From Saccharopolyspora sp. SCSIO 74807 (GTDB lineage Bacteria; Actinomycetota; Actinomycetes; Mycobacteriales; Pseudonocardiaceae): 64,000 nucleotides of DNA. Positions 27,478-36,000 of the stretch are shown in pieces. The stretch's first letter is position 1, and each line of letters opens with the position of its first letter. The notes under the pieces are model-generated. The model was given only the letters and a program-made list of their open reading frames with translations. It was not told where the DNA came from and made no database searches. Both the position numbers and the translations under genes were made by a program. The DNA is taken from NCBI RefSeq assembly GCF_037023755.1, contig NZ_CP146100.1:2853501-2917500 (forward strand). The letters are read 5' to 3'.

Positions 27478-28263
27478 GTGCTCGACTGGGGTGTCGCTGT
27501 GGGGAGAACGAATGAGCTCGATTGTCCGCGCCCGGCGAACGGATTCGACGCGCGCGCGATCACGCACTTGCCCGCCGACGGACCGGCCAAGCGCCGGCCG
27601 CAGGCCTGTGCGCAGCACCTTCCCGGATGTCTTACCGCTCGGGTGCACGCGCACCTGAAGGCGCTGGTATCCGGGATGGTGGGCACCTTGCCGTTGCCCG
27701 AGTTCGGCTTCGCCGTGGAGTTCTTCGAGGCGTCCGGAGTGGAGGCGCTGGCGGACAACGGGAATCCGGTGTTTCTGCCCGCCACCAGCGAAGACCAGGC
27801 CGCCTGCATTTCGAATCTGCGGGACTGCGGGCATTGGCTTTCACCCGTGGTCGCGGTGGTGCACGACTACAACGGGCACCAGACGTACTCCGCCATCAAA
27901 CACGGGGCATCCTCGGTGTTGAACCTCGCGATCCCGGTCGGTGCCCAGCTCGAGGCCGTGCGCGCCACCGCCATCAACGCGGGGAATTCGCGTGCCGATG
28001 CGGACACCCGGGTGAGCAACGCGCTGATGGCGCCGTACGAGCGCGCGGCCGGATTCGCGGGCGAGCCCACGATGGACGACGAAGAGCTGGACCGGCTCAA
28101 GAACATGCTCTGCAGCGAGGAGACCGTTTCCGCGATAGCCCGGCGGTTCTTCTGCTCCGAGCGGACGCTGTACCGGCGGATCCGGATGCTCTACGACAAA
28201 CTGCAAGTTTCCAGCCGCGCCGAACTCCGCTCGTTGCTGGCCACCAGCCGGCGTGCGGGCTGA
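27478..28263 (+). CDS. LuxR-type regulator of the lantibiotic cluster
   Basis: 261 residues from a GTG start. The C-terminal 65 residues form a LuxR/GerE-like HTH (DEELDRLKNMLCSEETVSAIARRFFCSERTLYRRIRMLYDKL). The middle (60-190) resembles a degenerate receiver-like domain (VVAVVHDYNGHQTYSAIKHGASSVLNL) with no obvious phosphoacceptor Asp. It corresponds in type to MibR/PspR, the LuxR-family activators of microbisporicin and planosporicin clusters (from memory). It is divergent from the methyltransferase and convergent with the lipoprotein operon. The first 40-60 residues are poorly supported, and a later start is possible. Confidence 0.78.
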   Translation: MLDWGVAVGRTNELDCPRPANGFDARAITHLPADGPAKRRPQACAQHLPGCLTARVHAHLKALVSGMVGTLPLPEFGFAVEFFEASGVEALADNGNPVFLPATSEDQAACISNLRDCGHWLSPVVAVVHDYNGHQTYSAIKHGASSVLNLAIPVGAQLEAVRATAINAGNSRADADTRVSNALMAPYERAAGFAGEPTMDDEELDRLKNMLCSEETVSAIARRFFCSERTLYRRIRMLYDKLQVSSRAELRSLLATSRRAG

Positions 28264-28291
28264 CGAGCGGCGCAGCGCGGAACCGGCCGCC

Positions 28292-28669
28292 TCACCGCTG
28301 CTCGGGACAAAGTTTCAGGGTCTTGCTGCGCAACGCGCCGAGGCTGATCTTCTCGCTGCCCTCGCCCTGGGCGCGCAGCGGCTCGATGCTGGGGTGGTGC
28401 CGCTCGGCGCGCTCGTTGAGCGCGTAGGAGCGGCCACCGGGATCGGTGAACACGGCCTCGTTGTCGCCGACGCAGGTGAGCACACCGCCGGGCACGGTCA
28501 GCGGCCACAAGTGCCCCATGTTCGCCGCGCTGATCGGCTGCTCGCCGTTGCGGGCGGGCGGCATCGGCACCGGTGCACCCGCCTCCGCGGTGCCCTGGCC
28601 ACCGCCACCGCACCCGGTCAGGGCCAGCGCCGCGGATCCCAGCAGGACCAGCTTCGTCAACGTCCTCAT
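28292..28669 (-). CDS. Lantibiotic-cluster lipoprotein
   Basis: 125 residues with a clear lipoprotein signal: MRTLTKLVLLGSAALALTGC, lipid on Cys20, followed by a Gly run. The mature part has two further cysteines (LTCVGD and LKLCPEQ). The ATG overlaps the stop of the ABC ATPase gene by one base. A small lipoprotein after an ABC ATPase matches MibQ/PspQ in related clusters, which is thought to contribute to self-protection or product sensing. Function inferred from context only. Confidence 0.8.
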   Translation of the reverse strand: MRTLTKLVLLGSAALALTGCGGGGQGTAEAGAPVPMPPARNGEQPISAANMGHLWPLTVPGGVLTCVGDNEAVFTDPGGRSYALNERAERHHPSIEPLRAQGEGSEKISLGALRSKTLKLCPEQR

Positions 28670-29550
28670 CAATTCACCGCCATCTTGTCGGAACTGTTGC
28701 GCACCAATGCCGCGTAGCCGTCCTCGAGCGACGGTTCCACCTGCCGCGCCCCCGGAACGGGGTTCTCGCTGATCACGCGGTATTCGGTGCCTTCGGGGCC
28801 GGCGACGGCGTTGACGACCGTCGAATCCGGTGGAACCGGCCGTCCCGGTGGCACCAGGTAGGTGCGGCCGGACGCCGCGGAGGTCAGCCCGGCCGTGCTG
28901 CCGTGGTAGGCGACCTTGCCGTCGCCGAGCACCGCGACGTTCGGGCAGCTCTGCGCCACGTCGTCGAGGATGTGCGTGGACAGGATCACGATGCGGACGC
29001 CGGACAGCCCCGCCAGCAGCGCGCGGAAGCGCATCCGTTCCTGCGGATCGAGTCCGGCGGTCGGCTCGTCGACGACGAGCAGCTCGGGATCGCCCAGCAG
29101 TGCCTGCGCGATGCCGATCCGGCGCTTCATCCCGCCGGAGTAGTCGCCGATGCGCTGCTTCGCGTGCTGCCGCATTCCCACCTGATCGAGCAGGTCGTCG
29201 GTCTGGCGCCGGCGTTCGGCCCGGTCGCCGATGCCCTTGAGCAGCGCGACGTAGTCCAGGAACTCGGCACCGGTCAGCTCCGGGTACAGCGAAAGTTCCT
29301 GCGGCAGGTAGCCCAACATGCGCTTGACCGCGTGCACCCCGGAACGGGTGGACAGATCGTGGCCACCGACCGCGATGCGGCCGCTGGTCGGTTTGAGCAC
29401 CGTGGTCAGCAACCGCATCAACGTGGTCTTGCCCGCCCCGTTCGCGCCGAGCAGGCCGAGCATCCCTTCGCCGATCTCGAGGTCGAGCCCGTCGAGCACG
29501 CGGGCGCCACCCCGGTAGACCTTGGTCACTGCGCTGAGCGAGACATCCAT
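28669..29550 (-). CDS. ABC transporter ATP-binding protein (second ABC system)
   Basis: 293 residues. Walker A GANGAGKTT, Q-loop YLPQELSLYPELTG, signature YSGGMKRRIGIAQAL and Walker B LLVVDEPTAGLDP are all intact. It has a C-terminal extension after the core domain, as in the CcmA/NodI group. It partners the two membrane proteins upstream. The start codon sits inside the preceding permease gene (25-base overlap) with GGAGGG upstream. Probable role: export or self-protection, by analogy with the YZ pair of microbisporicin-type clusters. Confidence 0.9.
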   Translation of the reverse strand: MDVSLSAVTKVYRGGARVLDGLDLEIGEGMLGLLGANGAGKTTLMRLLTTVLKPTSGRIAVGGHDLSTRSGVHAVKRMLGYLPQELSLYPELTGAEFLDYVALLKGIGDRAERRRQTDDLLDQVGMRQHAKQRIGDYSGGMKRRIGIAQALLGDPELLVVDEPTAGLDPQERMRFRALLAGLSGVRIVILSTHILDDVAQSCPNVAVLGDGKVAYHGSTAGLTSAASGRTYLVPPGRPVPPDSTVVNAVAGPEGTEYRVISENPVPGARQVEPSLEDGYAALVRNSSDKMAVN

Positions 29551-30365
29551 CGTGCCCTCCGGTTCGGAACTCGGGTACGTGCGTTCAGCCGGATCGCCGC
29601 GACCGCGAGGAAAACCGCGCTCGCGGCGAGCGTGCACAGCACTTGCGCCGTGGCTGTGGCGCTGTGCACTTCTGGGCGCAGCGCGCCGCTGAGGCCGTAG
29701 GTCGCGGACGCGGGTGACGCGTGCAGCCATGCTGCGGCGGGGTACCGCGCCAGCGGGGAAAGCACCGTGCCGGTCGCGGTCGGTACCGGCAGCAGCATCG
29801 GGTTGAGCACCGTCGCCCACAGCCAGAACACCGCCGTGAGCACGCGGGCGGCCGCAACCGGCAGCAGCACGCCCAGCATCGCGGCGAAGCTGCTCAGCAT
29901 CAGGCTCGCGGGCAGCAGCACCACCACGATCGCCAGCAGCCCGGCGCCGACCGCCGCCGGGGCGCCCGTGCTGATCGAGGTCACCACGACCAGCAGCAGG
30001 AAACCGCAGACCGGTGGCACCAGTGCCACCAGCAGTGAACCGAGCAGCGAGCCCGCCACGCGCGCCGGGATGCCCGCGGCGGTGGCGTCGAGCAGATCGG
30101 TCAACCCGCTGCGGCGGTGCCCGGCCAGTCGTCCGGCGAGGCCGACCGCGATGCCCAGCGTGCACAGCAGGCTGAACACCAGCGAAGTCTCGGCCACCCG
30201 GCGAACCGGGTCGCTGGCGCCGACCACCCGACCGGACGTGGCGGCGAGCAGCAGCGCCAATGCGGTCAGGGGCAGCAGCGACCACCACAGCGCCTTGGTG
30301 CGCAGCGCGATCAGCGCCTCGTAGCGCGCGGTGGCGAGCACCGTCCGGACTCCGGGCGCGCTCAT
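29526..30365 (-). CDS. ABC-2-like permease subunit
   Basis: 279 residues, six hydrophobic helices, start MSAPGVRTVLATARYEALIALR with an amphipathic N-terminal helix typical of ABC-2 exporters. It overlaps the upstream membrane-protein gene by 4 bases (ATGA) and the downstream ATPase gene by 25 bases, so all three are coupled. Together with the ATPase and lipoprotein it forms the second ABC system of the cluster. The substrate is probably the lantibiotic or a precursor but this is inferred from position. Confidence 0.82.
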   Translation of the reverse strand: MSAPGVRTVLATARYEALIALRTKALWWSLLPLTALALLLAATSGRVVGASDPVRRVAETSLVFSLLCTLGIAVGLAGRLAGHRRSGLTDLLDATAAGIPARVAGSLLGSLLVALVPPVCGFLLLVVVTSISTGAPAAVGAGLLAIVVVLLPASLMLSSFAAMLGVLLPVAAARVLTAVFWLWATVLNPMLLPVPTATGTVLSPLARYPAAAWLHASPASATYGLSGALRPEVHSATATAQVLCTLAASAVFLAVAAIRLNARTRVPNRRARWMSRSAQ

Positions 30366-30961
30366 GACCCGGCCCCGCTGCGGGCAGCGCCGAGCACGTC
30401 GGCGCCGGAGTCGAACCGGCGCAGCGCCAGCGCGAGCGCGGCGCAACCGACGCAGGCCGGTACCAGCAGTCGCGCGGCGCCGTCGCCGAGGATGCGGTCA
30501 CCGAGCAGCAGCTGCCCGAGCCTTACCGCGATCATCGCGGTCGATGCGGCCGCCGCGGACGAGGACGCTGCGCCCACCAGCGCGCCGATGCCGACGAGCA
30601 GCACGGCGGAGCACAACGCGGCGGCCGCGTGCCCGAGCACGCTTGCGCCTCCGCCGAACGCGGCGCAGAGCACCGCAGCGGCCACGACACCGGTCAGCAC
30701 CGCACCCGCCGCGATCCCCAGCCGGCAAGCAGCCGTGCGCACGTAGCGACGAGGCAGCGTCTCGTGCAGCTCGCGCAGCGGATCGCCATCCGCGACCGCC
30801 GCGGCGGGAAGCGCGACGAGAACCGGCAGGACCTCGCCGAGCAGCAACGACTGCCATCCGGCCAGCGAGGACGCGATGCCCACCGTGATGCCCGCCAGCG
30901 GCGGTACCGCGAGCACCGCAGGACCGCAGAGGCGCATTTCGTACCGCGACAACGAACGCAT
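30362..30961 (-). CDS. Membrane protein of the second ABC operon
   Basis: 199 residues, four to five hydrophobic helices, Ala/Leu/Val-rich, beginning MRSLSRYEMRLCGPAVLAVP. Probably a further permease-like subunit of the downstream ABC system. A longer reading frame starts at 31003, but the sigma-type promoter at 30971-30995 lies inside that extension, so the ATG at 30961 is preferred. The transcript would then be nearly leaderless. No sequence motif identifies a specific family. Confidence 0.7.
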   Translation of the reverse strand: MRSLSRYEMRLCGPAVLAVPPLAGITVGIASSLAGWQSLLLGEVLPVLVALPAAAVADGDPLRELHETLPRRYVRTAACRLGIAAGAVLTGVVAAAVLCAAFGGGASVLGHAAAALCSAVLLVGIGALVGAASSSAAAASTAMIAVRLGQLLLGDRILGDGAARLLVPACVGCAALALALRRFDSGADVLGAARSGAGS

Positions 30962-30970
30962 ACCCGGTAC

Positions 30971-30995
30971 GTAGCGCCGCCGCTCGATGCGGTTC
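30971..30995 (-). promoter_or_regulatory. ECF-sigma-type promoter for the second ABC operon
   Basis: Read on the minus strand: GAACC (30995-30991), 15 bases, GCTAC (30975-30971), continuing GTACC. Identical in both boxes and spacing to the motifs before the sigma gene and the immunity operon. Transcription would begin a few bases before the ATG at 30961. Confidence 0.8.
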
Positions 30996-31006
30996 ACGGC
31001 CATGGT

Positions 31007-31945
31007 TCAGCTCCCCTCCCGGCGCGGCCCGAACCGGGGGAACCGCATCCCCAGCACCGCGATCGCCAGCAGGGCCAGCGCCAGCGCGACCACCGCGGGC
31101 GAACTGGTCCACAGCGTCGAAACCGCCGGGCGCAGGATTCCGCCCAGCCCACCGGCTTCCGGCAGACCGCTGGACGAACCGAGCAGCCACACCAGCACGC
31201 CCGCCAACGTGCCGGTCGCCGGCGCGTGCGCGACCGCGAACACGAGGGCGACCCCCACGGTCAGCAACGCCTGCCCGAACCAGCTCGCCAGGACACCGGC
31301 CAGGCTCGGCGACCCGCCGAACACGTGCACCGCGACCGAACCGAGCACCGCGAGCAGCACGTCGAGGCCCAGCACGCCCACCACCCGGCAGACGAACACC
31401 GTCGGGGGTGCGATGGGCAGGCTGAATTGCAGCTCGGTGCGCGGATCGCGCCCACCCGAATACGTGGTCAGCGACCCGGCCAGCACGATCAGCACCACGG
31501 CCGCGCCGAAGGCGTGTTCCCGGAGCCCGGCCGAGCTTTCCGGCAGCGCCGTGGCGAGCACGACCGCAGCGGCGAACGCGAACGCGCTGGCGGGCAGCAG
31601 CAGGCGGGGCAGCAGCGCCAGCTGCGCCCACACCAACGCGGCCGTCAACCGCAGGAGCTGCTTCCCCCGCCGCTCGGGCGCGCCCCGCGGCGCCGGTTCG
31701 CGCTGCGGGCCGGTGCGGGCCTGGTTCCCCGGCAACGCGGCCCGCACGTGCTCGAACGAGGGCACCGCCAGCTCGCGATCCTCCTCCGCGGCCAGCACTT
31801 CGCCCGCGGCGGTCAACCGCGCCATGGCGGCGACGCCGTCCGCGCACCGCGCGCATTCGCGGAGGTGGTCCGCGGAGCGCACCCGGCCGCCCGCGGCCTG
31901 CTGCCGAGCCGCCTCGAGGACCTCGTCGGCGTCCAGGTGACTCAT
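31007..31945 (-). CDS. Zinc-finger membrane anti-sigma factor
   Basis: 312 residues. The N-terminal cytoplasmic part has H-x3-C-x2-C (HLRECARC near residues 27-34), the zinc-binding anti-sigma motif, and the C-terminal 210 residues hold six hydrophobic helices. It overlaps the ECF sigma gene by 4 bases, as expected for a cognate pair. By analogy to MibW/PspW it should hold the sigma factor at the membrane until a signal, probably the lantibiotic itself or envelope stress, releases it. Confidence 0.85.
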   Translation of the reverse strand: MSHLDADEVLEAARQQAAGGRVRSADHLRECARCADGVAAMARLTAAGEVLAAEEDRELAVPSFEHVRAALPGNQARTGPQREPAPRGAPERRGKQLLRLTAALVWAQLALLPRLLLPASAFAFAAAVVLATALPESSAGLREHAFGAAVVLIVLAGSLTTYSGGRDPRTELQFSLPIAPPTVFVCRVVGVLGLDVLLAVLGSVAVHVFGGSPSLAGVLASWFGQALLTVGVALVFAVAHAPATGTLAGVLVWLLGSSSGLPEAGGLGGILRPAVSTLWTSSPAVVALALALLAIAVLGMRFPRFGPRREGS

Positions 31946-32535
31946 CGCCTGCTCCCTTCCTGCGGTGGCCGATGGGTGGACTCCCAGTGCGTGCCCTGCG
32001 CCAGTTCCCGTTTTATGTGGGACATCCGGCTTTTCACGGTGCCTACCGGCACGTCGAGCACTCCGGCGATCTCGCGGTAGGACAGCTGCTCCACGAGCAC
32101 CAGGTCCAGCACCTCCCGCAGATGCCGGGGCAGGTCCCGCACGCGCGCGAGCACCTGCTCGAACTCCATGCCCGCGAGCACCCGGTCCTCCACGTCCGGG
32201 CCTGCCTGCGGCACCTGAGCCGCCGCGTCCAGCTCCGCCGTGCTCAGCGCGGCGCGGCGCAACCGGTTGTGCGCTTGCCTGCGGGCCACGCCGAGCAGCC
32301 AGGCGCGGGGCGCGCTGTCACCCCGGAAGGCTGCCGCGGACTGCCATACCGCCAGCCAGGCTTCTTGCAAGATCTCCTCGGCTTCGGCCCGGTTCGTGGT
32401 CAGCCGCCCGATCAAGCGCAGCATGGAACCCGCGTGCTCGCGGTAGAGCAGGCCCAGCGCCTCCTCGTCGCCTTCGGCGACGCGCGCCAGCAGCCCGGCC
32501 GAGTGCGTGCCTGCCTCAGTCACCTTGTTTCCCAT
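31942..32535 (-). CDS. ECF sigma factor of the lantibiotic cluster
   Basis: 197 residues. Region 2 is LYREHAGSMLRLIGRLTTNRAEAEEILQEAWLAVWQ in outline, and region 4 includes LPRHLREVLDLVLVEQLSYREIAGVLDVPVGTVKSRM. It corresponds in type and position to MibX/PspX. The promoter at 32578-32602 carries the motif shared with two other operons, so it probably activates itself. ATG at 32533-32535 has GGAGG very close upstream; a GTG four codons later is an alternative start. The anti-sigma gene follows with a 4-base overlap. Confidence 0.93.
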   Translation of the reverse strand: MGNKVTEAGTHSAGLLARVAEGDEEALGLLYREHAGSMLRLIGRLTTNRAEAEEILQEAWLAVWQSAAAFRGDSAPRAWLLGVARRQAHNRLRRAALSTAELDAAAQVPQAGPDVEDRVLAGMEFEQVLARVRDLPRHLREVLDLVLVEQLSYREIAGVLDVPVGTVKSRMSHIKRELAQGTHWESTHRPPQEGSRR

Positions 32536-32577
32536 CGCCTCCGGTCTCGAGCGACCAGAATCCCTCAGTGAAGGTAC

Positions 32578-32602
32578 GTAGCACCGGCATTCGCGAAGGT
32601 TC
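32578..32602 (-). promoter_or_regulatory. Autoregulatory ECF-sigma promoter
   Basis: Minus strand: GTGAACC with GAACC at 32602-32598, 15 bases, GCTAC at 32582-32578, then GTACCTT. Transcription would start about 35 bases before the sigma-factor ATG. Same boxes and spacer as at 30971 and 43289. Confidence 0.85.
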
Positions 32603-32732
32603 ACGGCGACATCCACCGTTTTCGATCTTCCGGGCGGCGGACGGCGGCCGCAGATCCGCCACGGGCACTGCCAGTTCTGCCATTCCGGCCCGGATCGGTT
32701 GCCGCGGCGAGATCCGGTTGCTGATCTGAACG

Positions 32733-32780
32733 GGCTGCACGCAACCGGGTCTGGGGCCGGCACCGGCCGGGAGTGCAGCC
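32733..32780. promoter_or_regulatory. Inverted repeat upstream of lanA
   Basis: ggctgcac (32733-32740) and gtgcagcc (32773-32780) form an 8-base inverted repeat 53 bases before the lanA start, enclosing a second GC-rich palindrome (ccggcaccggccgg). The sigma motif is absent from this region, so this is a candidate site for another regulator such as the LuxR-type protein. Confidence 0.4.
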
Positions 32781-32832
32781 GAATTCGATCAAGGTGCCCG
32801 CCGGGCACCACCGATCCATCACGGAGGTAACC

Positions 32833-33006
32833 ATGTCCGCTGCTACGGACCAGGCCGTCGCCGAGGCCGAGGTCGACCTGTTCGACCTCGACCTGGAGGT
32901 CGGCTTCGAGGCCACCATGGCCAACCCCGCCGTCACCAGCGTTTCGTACTGCACCCCCGGGTGCACCAGCGAGGGCGGCGGCTCGAACTGCAGCCACTGC
33001 TGCTGA
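32833..33006 (+). CDS. lanA: Class I lanthipeptide precursor (planosporicin/microbisporicin type)
   Basis: 57 residues. ATG is preceded by GGAGG at ideal distance. The leader (residues 1-33) has the FDLDLEV box recognised by class I LanB/LanC enzymes and ends in NPA. The core (34-57) starts VTSVSYCTPGC, continues with TSEGGGSNC and ends SHCC, with five Cys, five Ser and three Thr. From memory, planosporicin differs at three positions (Ile for Val1, Trp for Tyr6, Gly for Asn19) and microbisporicin at four others. The predicted product is a five-ring lipid II-binding lantibiotic. The C-terminal Cys should keep its carboxylate because no LanD gene is present. Confidence 0.96.
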   Translation: MSAATDQAVAEAEVDLFDLDLEVGFEATMANPAVTSVSYCTPGCTSEGGGSNCSHCC

Positions 33007-33013
33007 TTCCGGA

Positions 33014-33044
33014 TGCCGCCGGGGCGAGTTCCGCCCGCCCCGGC
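33014..33044 (+). terminator. Attenuator-like hairpin between lanA and lanB
   Basis: An 11-base perfect stem (ccgccggggcg and complement) with a 9-base loop lies 8 bases after the lanA stop and 30 bases before lanB, with no T-run. Such hairpins commonly stabilise precursor mRNA and reduce read-through into the enzyme genes. Confidence 0.65.
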
Positions 33045-33073
33045 GGTTCCGCCCGCGAGTCGAGGAGTCCGGG

Positions 33074-36000
33074 ATGGACGATCCAGCGCACGCCCAGCCG
33101 CTTCGGGAAGACCTGTTCGCCGCTTGGGATTTCTACCTGCTCCGCGCCCCGCTCGGTGCCACCCGGCCGCAGCTGACCGGTGCGGAAACCGACGCCGGTG
33201 CCCAGGCCGCGTGTTCGCGGCTGCTGCGGCGAGCGGTCGAGGACGAGCACCTGATGGAAGCGCTGGCGCTGGCCAGTCCCAGCCTGCGCGGACTGCTGCT
33301 TCGAGTGGCCGCGGGCGACGGCGGTGCGGTCAAACCGGCTCAGCTGCGGCGGGCCGCGTTCGCGGTGCTGCGCTACGACCTGCGGATGCGCACCCGGCCG
33401 ACGCCGTTCGGCTTGTTCGCCGGTGTGGCTTGCGGCGATTTCGAGTCGGACGTCGATGCCGGGCGGTTGCCCCGGACACCGGCGCGCGGCAGCCAGCGCA
33501 CCCGCACTCAGGTCGACATGCAGTGGTTGCTCGGGGTCGTGCAGGAGCTGGAGACCCGTGCCGTCGAGATGCCCGCGCTGCGCGTGCACGCGCATCCGGC
33601 GCTCGTGGTGCGCGGCGATCGGGTGGTGCTGGACTGCGCATCGACCTTCGGGGCGGTTCCCGGGCGTAACAGCCGTGCCCGGGTGTCGGTGCGGCACAGC
33701 GCACCGGTGCGCCGTGCGTTGGAGCTCGGGGCCGAGCCCGTTCGGCTCGGGCAGCTGACCGAACGGCTGGTGGCGGAGTTCGGCGAGCGTGCCCGCGAGC
33801 GCGTGCGCGGGCTGCTGAGTTCGCTGATCGCGGAGGAAGTGCTGCTGACCGAGCTGCGCCCGGCGTTGGACGGTTCGGACCCGCTGACCCGGCTGTGCGA
33901 AGTGCTGGACGCCGCGAACGCCGCTCCGGTGGCGCAGCGACACCTGGAACTGCGCGAACTCGCCGATCGCATCGCCGCCTACGACCGCATCCCGGCCGGG
34001 TCCGGGGCGGCCGCGCTCGCGGACACCGTCGCCGATGCGCAGCGCATCCACCAGCACCCCACGCCGCTGCACGTGGACGCCCGGCTCGCCGGGAGCACCG
34101 CCCTGCCCGCAGCGGTCGCCGCGGAGGTGGCCGGCGCCGCCGAGCTGATGTGGCGGACCTCCACCCCGAAGATCGGCTTGCACGCGTTGCGCGACTACCA
34201 CGCGCAGTTCTTGGAGCGCTACGGCACGGATCGGCTGGTTCCGCTGCTGGACCTGCTGGACGGCAACGTCGGCCTCGGGCCCCCCGCCGGCTATTCCTGG
34301 CCGAACAGCGATGTCCCGGATGCGCGGACCGAGGCCGAACCCGACCGGGACCGGGACCGCCTCCTGCACCGCCTGCTCGCGGACGCGCTGCGCAGCGGCG
34401 ACCGCGAGGTGGTCGTGGACGCCTCGACGATGCGCGCGCTGTGCCGGGGTGCGGCCGAGCCCGCGCAGGTTCCGAATTCGTGCGAGGTGACCGTGCAGGT
34501 CGCGGCCCCTTCCGCGGAGCGGTTGCTGGACGGCGAATTCCTGGTGTCGCTGTCGCCGAGCCCCGGCTCGCACCACGCGGGCTCGACCTTCATGCGCTTC
34601 GCCGGTGCCCTCGACGCAGACCACGAGCGGCGGTTGCACGAGGAGTGCTCGGCGTTGCCGACGCACGTGGCCGGAGCGCTGCGCGCGGACCTGGCTTTCC
34701 TGCCCCGTTCCGGGAAAGCGGCGAACTTGGCGCACACCGCGCCCGACACCGGGCACCGGATCGGCGTCGGCGTGTTCGACTCGCCGAGTGCCGCGGAGAT
34801 CCGGCTCGGCGACATCGGTGTCGGCGCGACGCTGGAACGGCTGTGCGCGGTGCACCTGCCGACCGGACGGGAGCTGACCCCGGTGCTGGCGAACATGGTC
34901 AGCGCCCCGGCGCAGGCTCCGAACGCCGCCCGGCTGCTGTGGGAGATCGGCCTGGAAGGCCAGCGGTTGTGGGAACCGTGGAAGTGGGGCCGGTTGGCCG
35001 ATTCACCGTTCGTGCCGCGGATCCGCTTCGGCCGATTCGTGCTGGCCCCCGCCGTGTGGCGGCTCGACGACGTGCGCGAAGCGGCTGCCGGGCGCGACCC
35101 CGCGGAGGCGGTGGCGCGGTGGCGCGCGCGCTACGACGTGCCGCGCCACGTGCTGATCGTGAGCAACGACCAACGCCTGGGCTTGGACCTGGACGACCCG
35201 TGGCACGTCGAGCTGCTCCTGGAAGAGGTGCGCAAGGACCCGGACCTGGTCGTGCACGAGGTGGCCGGTGAGCACGAGGGCTGGCTGCACGGCGAACTCG
35301 CCGGGCACGTCGGCGAAGTGGTGGTGCCGCTGCGGCGACGCGACCCGGAACCTCGCCGCGCGGCCACTCCCGCCTACCGGGAGCCGCGCGAGCGCGCGCA
35401 CGGTCCGGGCGGCGAATGGCTCTACCTGAAGCTCTACGGCACCGCGCGGGGACAGGACGACCTGCTGCGCAACCGGTTCGGCGCGCTCGTCGACACGGCC
35501 CGCGAACTCGGCGCGGACCGGTGGTTCTTCCTGCGCTACACCGATCCGGACGGACACCACCTGCGGCTGCGGTTGCACGGTGAACCGCACCGGTTGTGGT
35601 CCGATGTCGTACCCGAGCTCGGTCGCACGTTGCTGGACTGGCAGCAGGAGGGCCTGCTGCGCACGCACCGGATCGACCAGTACGACCCGGAGTACGAGCG
35701 CTACGGCGGAATCCGGTTGGCGCCCGCCGTCGAGCGGCTCTTCCAGGCCGACAGCGCGGCCGCGATCGAACTGCTGAGCCTGGCGGCGGACCCGGAATGC
35801 CCCTACGACCTGGACACCCTCGCCGCGATCTCGGTCGCCGCACTGGCCGAGGCGTTCGGCCCACCCGGGACCGATCCGGGCGCCGGTGCGGCGGAGTTCT
35901 GGCTCGGTCGCACCGGGACCCGCCGCGACCTGCCGAAGCGGTATCGCCGCTCACCCGCGTACTGGGCGGGCCTGGTCGATCCGGCAGGCGGTAGCACCGG

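Noticed and set aside
32833..33006. Class II, III or IV lanthipeptide assignment for the cluster
   Set aside because: Separate full-length LanB and LanC genes and the FDLD-type leader are specific to class I.
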